Counted from the first letter of the stretch, positions 1-8,792 are shown. The stretch is 64,000 nt of DNA from Kappaphycus alvarezii (GCA_002205965.3 NADL03000579.1:682001-746000); one strand, 5' to 3'. Notes: generated by a model not told the origin, from the sequence alone. A program made the numbers and translations.

Positions 1-890
1 CCGCACGTCATCGACTTCTCTTTCTCAGCTCGTTGTTGCAACAACATACTACGATTGCTATCAATCGCCGGGAGTTGCATTACGGTGTTTCGTAGTTCTG
101 TATTACTCACGTTCTTTCAAATGGTCCAATAAAGTCTCTCTCTCTTCGTGTCAAACCCTCAAAACAGGCGGTCATGAGTGGTTATTTTTTGTAACTGATA
201 AGCTAGCTGACACCCATTCAACTTGCGTGATGGTAGTGAGCATGTACGGTGCTGATGGAGCAAAACTATCAAAACTATTCCATAATTGCTTATTGACTAA
301 AATTCGACTCCAAATTTCCCACTTTTGAAACAATTGCAGAGTTTTGGTACACTCAAATGCGAGTCTAATGCTATTTTAAGCCTTGTCAATTTGCTACCTA
401 ATGAAACTAGTAAGCGGAACGGGAACTATTGGGGCTACGAACATCTAAAGTCTTACAAGGCCTAAATCTTTTACGGAAGGTTTTAGAAAACATCTGCAGT
501 AGTAGAAAGGCTGTCACGAGTATTACAATTGCACACCGCTAAACACCGTGTAATACTTCACGAGAGAAGATGGCATCTACTCATTCAATATCTACAATGT
601 GTATCGATTGACCGACTACTTTATTGCGAACTAACTGAACAGACAACTTCGACCACGAAAGAGTAGTAACTTGGGGACGTACGTCGACCAAGTGCAGTGG
701 AGTTGTACAGATGGAGGCAATGGCAACCGACAACCACAAGGCGCAACTGGTGCGCTGATAGAGTTAATTATGTTGATCATGCTAGTAGAAGTGTAGAGAC
801 TCTGCTTGCATTAAAATATCTAGGGAATTCAATGGTGGTGGTAGATCTTTATTTGTCGTACAATGTCGCACAGAGGCGTGCGGAGGGTAT
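1..890. other. No recognisable gene
   Basis: I see no supported coding region here. Frames are short and none shows a domain motif. An AATAAA lies near 130 but nothing ties it to a gene. A weak GGGAAC...TTGGGG string near 418-440 could be a decayed copy of the GGGGAA-type tail seen elsewhere; I do not claim it. Confidence 0.4.
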
Positions 891-901
891 TCATAAATTA
901 A

Positions 902-1424
902 CTACGGATGCGGGCGGCGGGTAGAAACTTGTCGCGCCTGCATTATTTGGAGACTAAATGCAAAACGGGTAACGAAGTCGCGGAGCTCCTGTTGATGGGA
1001 GGAACCGCGACGGGAAGCAGCGAAGGAAGCAAGGCGGCAGAAAAAAGCCTTACCGTCGTCGCCCAAGGCGCCATAGATATCAATCCCGACGGGGGAGAGG
1101 AGGATATCGTTTCGGTTGCAGTAAGTGCCGTAATGACGATGTTTCTCGCGCTCTGCGAGTGTCGCGGCGGCGCCGGCAGTAACCGTACTTGGCGAAATGT
1201 GGCGGCGTGCGGAGGGGTGGGCAACAGTAACGTCGACGGCGATATCGGTACTGTGAATCCCGTATGCAGCGGGTATGTAAATATTCATTCGTAGCACGGG
1301 GGACTCCGAATGCCCAGATGAGTCGGGAACCTGGTGGAGGAGCGGATGTTCGACGAGGGCGACGATCCCAACTTTTCTTGCAGTAGCGGGCAAGAACGTT
1401 GCGGAGGATGTGGTGACGATTCAA
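902..1424 (-). pseudogene. RT-REL element, C-terminal endonuclease fragment (copy a)
   Basis: The minus strand encodes the end of a non-LTR-type retroelement polyprotein. Reading down from about 1,424 there is an RHHILRNVLARYC string, which matches the RHNxLRD segment of the Cys/His region. One frame change follows, then NIYIPAAYGIHSTDIAVDV. The last Asp residues fit the restriction-like (PD-D/ExK type) nuclease motif. Next come AEREKHRHYGTYC and ILLSPVGIDIYGALGDDG, the helix and the PLxxExxGGW-like strand normal at this C-terminus. The reverse transcriptase domain is absent upstream. A paralogue with the same motifs lies at 26.3-26.9 kb. The frame change and missing RT mark it as a fragment. 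The domain is seen by motif only; the family placement is inference. Confidence 0.6.
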
Positions 1425-2503
1425 TTTCCTACAGTGCGAGCAATTTTAAAGAATGTCCAGACTGGTCACTTGGATTATCGTTGCAACAAGAACATTACCA
1501 AATGATAACTGTAGTACAGTAGTGCAATATGGAAATGTTATCTACACTGATCATACAGGCGCAGCATTACTGCTATATATACATGTTGAAAGAGACGGAC
1601 ATTCTGTATGACCAAAAAGACGGTATTATATATCTTAACAACAGCATCGACAGCTAGTCCTGAAGTGAGTCGATTTTTTTGAAGAATTATCGTCCGCAAA
1701 TTCTTCATACGAAGGTACAAATAGAGAGATGTGACTCCGAAAACTATATTACCCACACCGAACACCTGCTTTGTTTTCCGTACGAATCGCAATACAAACA
1801 ACACTGATTTTATGCAAATAACTTCAAAAGCCGTGTATTTGAAGTGTAGAGCTCTGTGTCGTACAATTTCAGTCACTTTCGTGTATCCCATTGCGAAAGC
1901 AGGGGGTACCATAGACGAAAATAAAGGTTGCGGGCCATTTGAAAGCAGGGTGATCGATTTGGTTCTTTAATATTTGAAAGGTGCGGTTCGGCTATCCCTC
2001 GGTGTATGCTAAGCGTGTTCACGATAACGGGTAGCGTCATTCGTGCGCCTAAAGGGCTGGCTCGAAGCCTGTCAGCCGGCATGATGCATTGGACAGTTTT
2101 GAAAGCATAGAATTAGTAAAGATAATTTAGTGCGACGATTAAGCACTCTTACAGCAACCGTTTCGACGGTACACGAAATGTGACGGAAAGTTTTCCACAT
2201 GGCCGGCGCTTAAATAGTTTGTGGTCCGAATCACCCAACGCCACTGTACCGTGCTGAAATGTTAGACAGTGGCACTGGGTTGAGTCCGCTTTGATAAAGC
2301 ACAGGAACTACTATTGCCTATTAAGTCACCCAGTTTCCTATATCAGCCCCTGCCGAGAAGAAAATCTCTTGCGACACTTTTCTCCAATAGATCGCCCTCA
2401 CATTGTTCCACATAGCCCGACACAAGTACCGATTCACTATACTGACCCAAATCCTTCTCCTCCGACTTTCTTCTGTCTCTCTGCAGGTTAATAATCTAAT
2501 GAA
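1425..2503. other. No recognisable gene
   Basis: Several open stretches of 60-125 codons exist on both strands, but none carries a recognisable motif, codon bias or conserved copy elsewhere in the window. I treat it as decayed intergenic or old repeat DNA. Confidence 0.4.
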
Positions 2504-2690
2504 GAGGGGGAATGTTTTGGTGAATTATTGTTTAAAACATGTGGTCCCTTGGGGCCCGGAATATCGTAGAGGGTTATGGTGATGGAAAGTCCTATTTGCC
2601 TGCAAAGTTACCTGATATCTTGTATGAAGCAAAGTGCTTTGAGCATACCACGAGATATGCCCGCCCCTTACTCATCCTTCTCCCCACCAA
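2504..2690 (-). repeat. 3' end of acidic-protein element, with T1-type tail
   Basis: Read on the minus strand, this segment matches the 3' end of the element at 45.4-46.4 kb. It has a GGGGAGAAGGATGAG-TAA coding end (compare GGGAAGAAGTATGAG-TAA), then GGGGCGGGCATATCTCGTGG, and about 150 bases later a tail ending ...AAAACATTCCCCC. A third copy lies at 12.26-13.15 kb, split by a solo LTR. Upstream coding sequence beyond about 2,690 no longer aligns, so this is a 5'-truncated copy. Because it lacks the LTR it shows the pre-insertion state of the 12.3 kb locus; the target bases are at 2,644-2,648. Confidence 0.6.
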
Positions 2691-2981
2691 CTGCCAATCC
2701 CTCAAGAGTAAAGAGGAAAATCTTTTACCTCCTTAGAAATCGGAGATCCTTTCAGGCGTGACGAAATGAGAACGAGTTCTTCCCTAAAATTGAAGCCAAT
2801 GAAATGACATGATACCATTTCTACTTCATATCATTCCTGACTAGCCTCGTCCGTTGCTTGATCGAGAGTTGATGATAGTTTGATTAGGCAAAAGTATGAT
2901 TTTGAAACTTTGGTTGTTTTTATCGTCCTGCAATAACGTAGTTTCAACTGTATGTCGACCATCGACAATTACTACTAGGAA

Positions 2982-3030
2982 GGGGAATCTTTTAGTGTTT
3001 TTACTCTTGGAAAATATATTTGATTTATGC
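2982..3030 (-). repeat. T2 tail copy
   Basis: On the plus strand it starts GGGGAATCTTTTAGTG and continues TTTACTCTTGGAAAATATA and TTGATTTATG, the reverse of the T2 consensus (TATCTTCCAAGAGTAAAACACCC...CCCC). It faces the plus-oriented T2 copy at 3,060-3,235. Confidence 0.55.
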
Positions 3031-3059
3031 GGAAAGATTTTAATGTTGAGAGATACTTT

Positions 3060-3235
3060 GTGGTCTGGAAAACCACAGGAAGATCGGATATTTCTTCCAA
3101 GAGGGGAAAATGGGGGGTTAATTTACTGTGATAGATATGTGGCTTGGTACCCAGTAAATTTGTGCCGGAGAGGAGATTACTCTTCCAAGAATAAAACACC
3201 CAAACCTTTTCCTTCTTTTTGGAAAGTGTGCGCAG
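3060..3235 (+). repeat. T2 tail copy, split by a T3 insertion
   Basis: Left part: GTGGTCTGGAAAACC, then AGATCGGATATTTCTTCCAA. Right part after 3,190: ATAAAACACCCAAACC, then CTTTTCC. Removing 3,103-3,190 rebuilds the continuous T2 order seen near 22.5 kb and 4.9-5.2 kb, so the T3 unit landed in an existing T2 tail. Confidence 0.65.
3103..3180 (-). mobile_element. T3 short element, 78 bp, with 10-bp target duplication
   Basis: The unit reads GGGGAAAATGGGGGG on the plus strand and continues through an ATTTACTG...CAGTAAAT inverted pair to ...GGAGAGGAGATTAC. It is flanked by perfect direct repeats TCTTCCAAGA at 3,093-3,102 and 3,181-3,190. Related units lie at 59,083 and 59,486 (same orientation) and near 56,960 (opposite). 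It has no coding capacity. The clean duplication shows true insertion. The mechanism, probably reverse transcription by an RT-REL enzyme, is inference. Confidence 0.75.
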
Positions 3236-3307
3236 TACTATTCCTACAGTATGAGCTTTGCAAAGGGGAGCTGCTCTAGAGAAAGAAGTTAGATGCGCGA
3301 CTGTCAA

Positions 3308-3315
3308 TATAAAAG
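3308..3315 (+). promoter_or_regulatory. Candidate TATA box for the 3,430 ORF
   Basis: TATAAAAG sits about 115 bases before the ATG at 3,430. A TCAGT initiator-like string follows near 3,326, an ordinary TATA-to-start spacing for RNA polymerase II. Sequence pattern only; no transcript evidence. Confidence 0.4.
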
Positions 3316-3429
3316 AGGGTTCTGCTCAGTCGCTTTACATGGCTTGCTGTCTCTCCGCATCAAGGATACAAGGACACAGAAGCTTCCGTCACTCACGAAC
3401 ACGCACTATTCAAAGGTACTGGATCAACA

Positions 3430-3711
3430 ATGTTGAAGCTTGCCCTTTTCCTTCTACTTCTGACCTCCCTCTTGCTTCCGATCCAGTGCGTGTCCTGTAC
3501 TGCAGGGCGTGGACGACATGCACGTGCGGAACATGCCTTCCGCACTCTGTTTGCCGATCGAGAGGAGGAAGGAGACATCACCGGTGCACGAGGAAGACTG
3601 TTTGTTGTACCAATTTCACCTCGACCAGATGTAGACGGAATGGATCCTGTCGAACTAGATGCAAAAGTGGAGAAGTGTCTACCTCCAGCTCGGTTTGCAA
3701 AGGTCTCGTAG
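3430..3711 (+). CDS. Small predicted secreted protein, unknown function
   Basis: An uninterrupted 93-codon ATG-to-TAG frame. The start has A at -3 (ATCAACAATG). The N-terminus MLKLALFLLLLTSLLLPIQC is a textbook signal peptide: one Lys, a Leu-rich core of about 13 residues, then a polar C-region before CVSC. Cleavage would leave about 70 residues rich in Arg, Glu and Asp, including ADREEEGD and PRPDVDGMDP, with one further Cys near the end. I do not recognise the family. A TATA box lies upstream. A possible donor (AAAG/GTCTCG) just before the stop means a spliced second exon cannot be excluded. It is the only ORF in the first 24 kb that looks intact and is not transposon-like. Host gene status is inference. 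Confidence 0.45.
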   Translation: MLKLALFLLLLTSLLLPIQCVSCTAGRGRHARAEHAFRTLFADREEEGDITGARGRLFVVPISPRPDVDGMDPVELDAKVEKCLPPARFAKVS

Positions 3712-4237
3712 CTCATGTGCCGATTGGACATCGCCCTCACTTAAGTTGCTGCAGACCTCGTCGTACACCTCCTTCGCCACCGAGCCAACCGCCTCTTCCG
3801 CCTTTGTGGCGGCAGTTTATGCGCTTACGATTCTGAATGGTGTCAAATGCTGATTGTCAGGAAAAAATGCTTGAGCTGTGACTTCTCGGAAAGCATTTCA
3901 CGCCAGAAACTATGGTCATGGAATTACTCCTGGTAAAGCCTGTTGTAATAGATACCCAACATTTCTCAGTAGGGGGGGGGGGAACTTGGAGTGTTTTTAA
4001 TCCACGAAAAATGAGGTCAGCTGTTCCCTGAGGGATATAGTGATGTGGGTAAAAGCTTACAATGTAAAGGACTTTCAGCAAATGAACCATGTTAAAGGGA
4101 TTGCCAGACAACGACATAATCAGAACTTTATTCTGGAAAGCTCAGAGTGTCTTTGATGTCATTTGCATCCCTACATCGTCATGACTGTATTGGCGATGTG
4201 ATTGTCGATGTCAGACATGCAAATACGTACAACATTA

Positions 4238-4274
4238 GTCTTCCGAGGTTTAAACACCCAAACCTGTTCCCTTT
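4238..4274 (+). repeat. T2 tail fragment
   Basis: GTCTTCCGAGGTTTAAACAC followed by CCAAACCTGTTCCC matches the last 35-40 bases of the T2 tail. It ends immediately upstream of RT-REL copy b, so it may mark the end of an older upstream element. Confidence 0.5.
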
Positions 4275-4726
4275 ACAGAAGGAAACGGCGGGATTCTCTT
4301 ACTGTAACATGTAAGCTTACTGATATCCAGTTAATCTACATGCTCGCTCAAACATACGGGCCGGTTGCTTCAACCCCTTGGCATCCTGAAAGCCGCGAAA
4401 GCGTTAAAGTTCAGCAGGTATCAAGACTTCATCACGAACCATGCCAGGTCCCGACTAATCCAGTGCCGCTATCCACTCCTGGCGGGTGGCACCCGGACGC
4501 ATTCGCAGTGCTGACGTATTAGCCTCGTGGATATAACCGACCACATCTTCAATGCATTAAAAAACCCAAAAATTCCCCAGTGCTGACGGACGTGGATTGG
4601 CACGTCGCCGTACACGCCATAGAGACATTCCGGCGAATGCGACCTGTTCTTATGCAAAGACTCGCTGCGGCGATGGTTTCGTCTAAAGCAGCATGCCTTA
4701 CGGCTGGCCTCACACCAGCCCTGTGA
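4275..4726 (+). pseudogene. RT-REL element, C-terminal fragment (copy b), interrupted by T1
   Basis: Encodes the end of the restriction-like endonuclease region. VPTNPVPLSTPGGWHPDAFA corresponds to the conserved PLxxExxGGWxPDA segment, as in copy c at 14.13 kb. The frame is broken by a 62-bp T1 unit at 4,516-4,577. After removing the unit and one duplication copy, the frame resumes as VDWHVAVHAIETF and ends ACLTAGLTPAL with TGA at 4,724-4,726. Copy c has the parallel ending VRSVAVRAVDIY...SACLLDGIEPALL. No RT domain is present. The 3' side runs into a T2 tail at 4,885-5,170, probably its own 3' end. Family assignment is by motif and by similarity to copy c. Confidence 0.6.
4516..4577 (+). mobile_element. 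T1 short element, 62 bp, with 10-bp target duplication
   Basis: The unit runs from GTATTAGCCTCGTGG through CGACCACATCTTC to AACCCAAAAATTCCC. It is flanked by perfect direct repeats CAGTGCTGAC at 4,506-4,515 and 4,578-4,587. It interrupts the coding frame of copy b, and removal restores it. It begins with GT and is followed by CAG from the duplicated target, so it has the outline of an intron, although splicing at those sites would not restore the frame. The same unit, ending at the same base, occurs inverted at 5,198-5,262. Confidence 0.75.
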
Positions 4727-4927
4727 GGTCGTCCCTCCTGACTATGCCTCATTTTCAGATTCTTTCATACACAGATATGCCGCCCCTAGTCTTCTGAAAA
4801 TAACCGTCCTGCATCCGTAATAAGTAAAGCACTCCAATTCCCCCCGGCGTAGTTCCTTCCCCAATACTGTGTCGGCATAACCTTTTTGAGACGATTGTGT
4901 TGTCTGGAAAACTTTAGGATAGATCAG

Positions 4928-5075
4928 AGGGGAACGTTTGGGTGTTTTACTCTTGGAAGGTATATCCGATCTATCCCATGGTTTTCCAGACAACCACAAT
5001 CGACTCAAAAAGGGTATACCGACATCGTAATTGGAAGGAACTACGCTCCCTAAAATACTACCTTCAGGCAGCCAT
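4928..5075 (-). mobile_element. T2 copy nested in a T2 tail, 148 bp, 9-bp duplication
   Basis: Starts AGGGGAACGTTTGGGTG on the plus strand and runs through TATATCCGATCTATCC and GGTTTTCCAGACAACC to ...CCTTCAGGCAGCCAT. Direct repeats ATAGATCAG flank it at 4,919-4,927 and 5,076-5,084. Since it sits in the opposite orientation inside the same sequence, the locus forms a long inverted repeat (about 4,845-4,927 against 4,934-5,060). Confidence 0.7.
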
Positions 5076-5100
5076 ATAGATCAGATATATCTTCCAACAG

Positions 5101-5139
5101 GGGGAAACGTTTGGGTGTTTTACTCTTGGAAGGTATATC
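5101..5139 (-). mobile_element. T2 copy truncated to 39 bp, nested in the same T2 tail
   Basis: GGGGAAACGTTTGGGTG plus TTTTACTCTTGGAAGG and TATATC. It is flanked by TTCCAACAG at 5,092-5,100 and 5,140-5,148; the duplication could extend to 15 bp because of shared TATATC. The GGGG end is constant and the other end is truncated, as in 5'-truncated non-LTR copies. Confidence 0.6.
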
Positions 5140-5197
5140 TTCCAACAGTAAAAACACACAACCTTTCCCCATTCCCCCGGTCAATTTACGGAGTAGT

Positions 5198-5262
5198 GGG
5201 GAATCTTTGGGTTATTTTAATGCATGGAAGATGTGGTCGGTTATATCCACGAGGCTAATACG
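5198..5262 (-). repeat. T1 copy, inverted relative to 4,516
   Basis: GGGGAATCTTTGGGTTATTT continues to GGAAGATGTGGTCGG, TTATATCCACGAGGC and TAATAC. Nearly identical to the reverse complement of 4,516-4,577 and ends at the same base, so T1 may be a unit of defined length. No convincing flanking duplication was found. Confidence 0.6.
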
Positions 5263-5569
5263 TTATATGCATTGAAATGAAATGTTGCGGCAGGTACTGA
5301 TGGCACTTCACAGTTAGCATCGCTTTCTTTCTTTCCCCTCCCCCTGACGTTCCTCTCCGTTGCGGGGCCGTTACCGCGCGTGTGGTATGAGTCAGCACGC
5401 CGATTCCACACGCACGTCGCATCTACCCCTTGGTTTCTAACTGACATTCTTTTTTCCCCGCGTTAATCCCGCGAAACGAATCACTTTCTACCACAATTTG
5501 TTTCACTTTTGAGTCTTGAAACTTAGCAGGCCGCCCCAACAAATATTCGCCCATCACTTCAACGTCGTA

Positions 5570-5755
5570 ATGTTCAATTTTTCGGACGATTGCGGAGAGG
5601 AAGGCGAGGACGAAGGAGACTGGCATTTGGACATCCTGGAGGATCTCGCAACACCTTTTGCGATGGAGGAGGCCGCTTGGTCGGACGTCCCGCAGAACCT
5701 TAAGCCACCTGGAGAATTTTTCCTCTACTTGCGACTGGTCTACTTCGCTCTAGAT
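5570..5755 (+). pseudogene. Acidic SDDCGEEGE protein, N-terminal fragment
   Basis: From ATG 5,570 the frame encodes MFNFSDDCGEEGEDEGDW, then AAWSDVPQNLKPPGEFF and LYLRLVYFALD. This aligns residue for residue with the minus-strand gene at 45.6-46.4 kb (MINLSDDCGEEGEEENDW, KLKPPGESFLYLRLV). Here the codon after LRLV is TAC (Tyr); in the other copy it is TAA. The frame is cut at about 5,756 by a T2 copy, followed directly by the G1a LTR, so about 200 residues known from the other copy are missing. The N-terminus is strongly acidic. No known family is recognised. Confidence 0.6.
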
Positions 5756-5807
5756 AGGGGGGAAAGGATTAGGTGTTTTACTCTTGGAAGATATATGCGA
5801 TCTATGA
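5756..5807 (-). repeat. T2 copy interrupted by the G1a LTR
   Basis: GGGGGAAAGGATTAGGTG, TTTTACTCTTGGAAG and ATATATGCGATCTATGA match T2 on the minus strand. The consensus then stops at the LTR start (TG at 5,808), so the T2 copy predates the LTR insertion. Confidence 0.55.
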
Positions 5808-6518
5808 TGTGCGCGAATTAGCACACGAAAAAAATCTAGATGAGGACCATGATTGTATACAGTATCGGAATTGGGAAGATATTTTTACAGTTTTTGAATT
5901 TGCAAGATATTTTTAATTTGGGTGAGTGTGGCAAATTCATCGGTTGATTTTTTTCATTTTAGGACACGCTGTCATAGTAGATGTCAGTACAGTTCCAGGT
6001 TGTGGGTGATACTAAAAGTAGCTCTGAAAGGTCTATATAATGGCCACATCAATTCCCACCCCTGGCCGATGGGTGGCTGGCATCGGTATGGCACCTAGAT
6101 ATTTACCTTGAGGAAATATCTCCTAATAGTCTCTCTGGATCACACGATTACCGTGAATGCATTTTGTGGTTATTAGTATGCTTGTTTGAGATTTTGGGTA
6201 GCCAAAAGTCTATATAAGCCGAGTAAACTGCTTCCTTTAGTGGAGGTGAAGCAAGTTGGCAGACAACTTCAAGCCAAGTCCCAGTAGTAGGAAGTTGAGA
6301 GTCAACTTCAGACCCAAGAAACCTTTTTCTTACGCTAGTCGCAAGCGTCGGTGGTAGACCCTGCTCTTTTATACTTGCTTGTAGCTTTCTCACCTCTCTT
6401 CTATATACACTCCCTTTTGTCCGTTCAACAATACCACGGTAGCACTTTTGTCGCTCGCAACACCTCCTCAGGGTAATGGGTTCTGAGTATCTCTTCCCCC
6501 GCCGATTTACTCCTGTCA
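5808..6518 (+). repeat. G1a 5' LTR
   Basis: Starts TGTGCGCGAATTAGC and ends GCCGATTTACTCCTGTCA, followed by TT and a primer binding site. TATA box TATATAAG at 6,211-6,218. The R/U5 part (from about 6,240) is about 90 percent or more alike to 11,366-11,638 by eye. The U3 part (5,808-6,230) instead matches the solo LTR at 12,295-13,011 (shared TACAGTATCGGAAT, GATATTTTTACAG, GTGTGGCAAATTCAT, GATGTCAGTACAGTTCCAGG) and not the 3' LTR of this element. Length 711 bp against 717 for the solo LTR. Confidence 0.75.
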
Positions 6519-6520
6519 TT

Positions 6521-6538
6521 TGGTACTCTTGTGGAGGG
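6521..6538 (+). promoter_or_regulatory. Primer binding site (minus-strand priming)
   Basis: TGGTACTCTTGTGGAGGG begins two bases after the LTR end. TGG is complementary to the CCA end of a tRNA. The minus-strand element near 36.4 kb has TGGTAATCTTTTGGA in the same place, supporting the site. The primer tRNA is not identified. Confidence 0.6.
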
Positions 6539-6606
6539 GGTTGCACCCGAGGTATTCGATTTGAGCAGTAGTGAGGAACACTTCGGGGGATTTATTTTCT
6601 GTAATC

Positions 6607-7563
6607 ATGGATCTCAACGCTGCTCCTATAACGTTCACAGGTGGGCAATACTGAAGACGTTGAGGAATTTCTTTACACGTATGTCAACGTTGTGAAGCGT
6701 GAGAAGGGCGATATAGAGAAGGCCGCAAGTATCTTCGCCTATCTTCATGGTGACGCAAAGCACAAATATAAGTCCAAGTTTATCGACGGGTGGTCTCTTA
6801 ACGGGAATGGGCGTAACTTCGGTGAGGTATGTGAGTGGCTTGTGAAAGAGTATGCTAAGGAGGTAGAACCAGATGAGATGATTCGTACCGCCATAGAGGC
6901 CCGGCTCAACTTCGACGATTTGTTAAGCTCATTGGTGTACTTGTGTGATCTTTATGAAAAGGCTGGGTTCAACGCCCAAGCCAAGTACGGAATGCTGCGT
7001 AAGGCGGCTATGGGGGATAAGCGGCTCTCCGATTTCCTCCTTATCAAGGGCCCTCACACTTTTGATGAACTGAAGGGTACCATAGTAGAATTTGTCAAAA
7101 ATTCGGAGACGTTTCAGTCACTGAGTGAGGTACCGAGGGAAACCCGCTCATCGATGTCTATCGTACATCCTGAAAAGAACTATCAAAGGCCGGCTACTAG
7201 TGCAGCCGCATTAGAATCTGTCAGGAGCGATGTCAAAAACTTGAAGAAAGGTTGGAAACCCGATTCGATAATCGACTTGACATGATAACCTCGCAGTTGA
7301 AAGCCTTACTCTTACCATTAAGAAGAACCAGTCTGGGGCCCCTAAGCCGCAGAAGTCTGTTCTTACTGTCACAAGCCTGGAACTTTGCAAACAGGTGTCC
7401 TGATAATCCACATAGAAACACTCGTTGTGCAAAGTGCGGTCGATATGGGCATCATGAAAGTAACTGCTGGTGTAAAGACAACAGAAGAGCAAATTTATCT
7501 GAAGCCAGGAGTGAGTCAGGACCAGAGGTGAAAATCTTACAAAATAGAAGGATCAAAGGTTGA
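6607..7563 (+). pseudogene. gag: G1a gag (capsid and zinc knuckle)
   Basis: ATG at 6,607 (MDLNAAPITFTGG) shifts frame near 6,640 into a 214-codon stretch of Ty3-type capsid sequence (EEFLYTYVNVVKREKGDIEK, LVKEYAKEVEPDEMI, YEKAGFNAQAKYGM). It shifts again near 7,250 to the nucleocapsid. The single zinc knuckle CAKCGRYGHHESNC (CX2CX4HX4C) is at 7,426-7,467. Gag would form the particle and bind the element RNA. Order gag, protease, RT, RNase H, integrase fits Metaviridae. Two frameshifts make it non-functional as read. A paralogue lies on the minus strand at about 35.6-36.4 kb. Confidence 0.8.
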
Positions 7564-8780
7564 CGGATGCCGGTAACGTATCCATCGCTGAAGGGATTAG
7601 TCAAGTCAATGTGACAAAAAGGGATGGGGAAGGGAACATTTTATCGAAGAAACCTAGGCTAGATTATGGAATGCTGGAGCATATCCCAGCACCTGTACCT
7701 CCTCGAACCAAGAGGTCTGATCAAGTTGTTCCAGGAGTGGGAGTCACTCCGGCCAAGAAGACGAAAAAGAGTAAGAAAGTTAAGAGTATCTCTAAGGACG
7801 TACTAGAGTATGTGAAGAGGTACAATTTGGTGGCTGAGCTTGCATCGGCCCCAACTGGGATAACGTTTGGTCAACTTTTGAGGGGCGACGCAGAGGATGC
7901 GAGAAAAGAACTCAAAAAAATTATCAGGTCTAATAAGTCCGCTAAGGGTAAGAAACTGTTTCTTCAATCGGCCTCGACAGCACCAAGACGTCTTAAGCTG
8001 GTACCAGTCAAAGTATTGGGTATGAAAACCCAAGCTCTCTTCGATTCGGGTGCTGTTCCAAACCTCATTTCAGAAACTTTGGTGACAGATCTAGGTCTCG
8101 AATTACTCCAACGACTCGAAAAATAACTGTAGCGGATGGAACCGTCTCAAAATGCATGGGCACTGTTGACAAGGTTTCCGTGTTCTTTGGGGACTATAAG
8201 TTGATGTAGACTTTCTTGTCATGCCGGATCTCCCTTTCGATGCAATCATTGGCTGCCCACCATGGAAAGACTAGGGACATGCATTGACTTGGGCAATCAA
8301 ATGGTTTCAGTTAATATTGACGGCAGAACCGTGAAGATGCCCCTGGATTTCGACAAAAGCACGCATCCTGAAGATTTAAAGAAACGGACAGTGAAGATTT
8401 CACTTCTAGCTATGACAGCGAAGATTCGGAACCAACTAACACTTTCGGAAGTGGAAAAGGGTACCCTCGGGGGTAATGAACATGGCATGGGACGATTATG
8501 ATTCCGGGTTTGAAACAGATGACGACTGGAATTCTAGGATAAGTTTGAAACCCGAATGTGTTTCTTTTTGCGATGATATCGAATCAAAGGACAGAATTCG
8601 GAGCATGAAAGAAGATTACCTTTGCAAAGAAAATAAGAATATGTCGAATTCCATATATGAAGATGTGAGCACGACGGAAGAGGTCCTTCAAAATATTGAG
8701 GTTGAGGATCAAGAAGAAAAAGGGCGCCAAATGGCAGAAATCCAAGGAAAAGTGCAGCACCTTCCCGCCCCGCCTCACTG
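7560..8780 (+). pseudogene. G1a protease and linker
   Basis: After a basic Lys-rich stretch (TPAKKTKKSKKVKS) the frame reaches the retropepsin active site QALFDSGAVPNLIS, with the catalytic Asp codon at 8,043-8,045. The frame is lost near 8,126. The second conserved strand PFDAIIG appears in another frame at 8,236-8,253, followed by MERLGTCIDLGNQMVSVNID. The acidic linker towards RT (8,476-8,780) is open but without motif. The protease would process Gag-Pol; at least two frame changes disable it. The PR region of the 34.6-35.0 kb element aligns with it. Confidence 0.7.
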
Positions 8781-8792
8781 AAAATATCCGAC

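Larger units (their letters stand above)
4885..5170 (+). repeat. T2 tail, 3' end of RT-REL copy b, carrying two nested insertions
   Basis: In order: CCTTTTTGAGACGATTG, TTGTCTGGAAAACTTTAGG, ATAGATCAG, [insert 4,928-5,075 plus duplicate], ATATATCTTCCAACAG, [insert 5,101-5,139 plus duplicate], TAAAAACACACAACC and TTTCCCC. Removing both inserts gives one T2 tail collinear with that near 22.5 kb. It lies about 160 bases downstream of the stop of copy b, consistent with a 3' UTR. Confidence 0.65.

Noticed and set aside
1538..1912. 124-codon minus-strand frame as part of RT-REL copy a
   Set aside because: No RT motif; the sequence does not resemble RT or thumb regions of copies e, f or h.
3109..3117. 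AATGGGGGG in T3, like the telomere repeat reported for a unicellular red alga
   Set aside because: Only one unit per copy, always inside T3, no tandem array. Likely coincidence.
4516..5262. Inverted T1 copies as terminal inverted repeats of a 750-bp DNA transposon
   Set aside because: The copy b coding sequence resumes directly after 4,577 with a 10-bp duplication, so the left copy is a complete insertion by itself. The spacing of the pair is coincidental.
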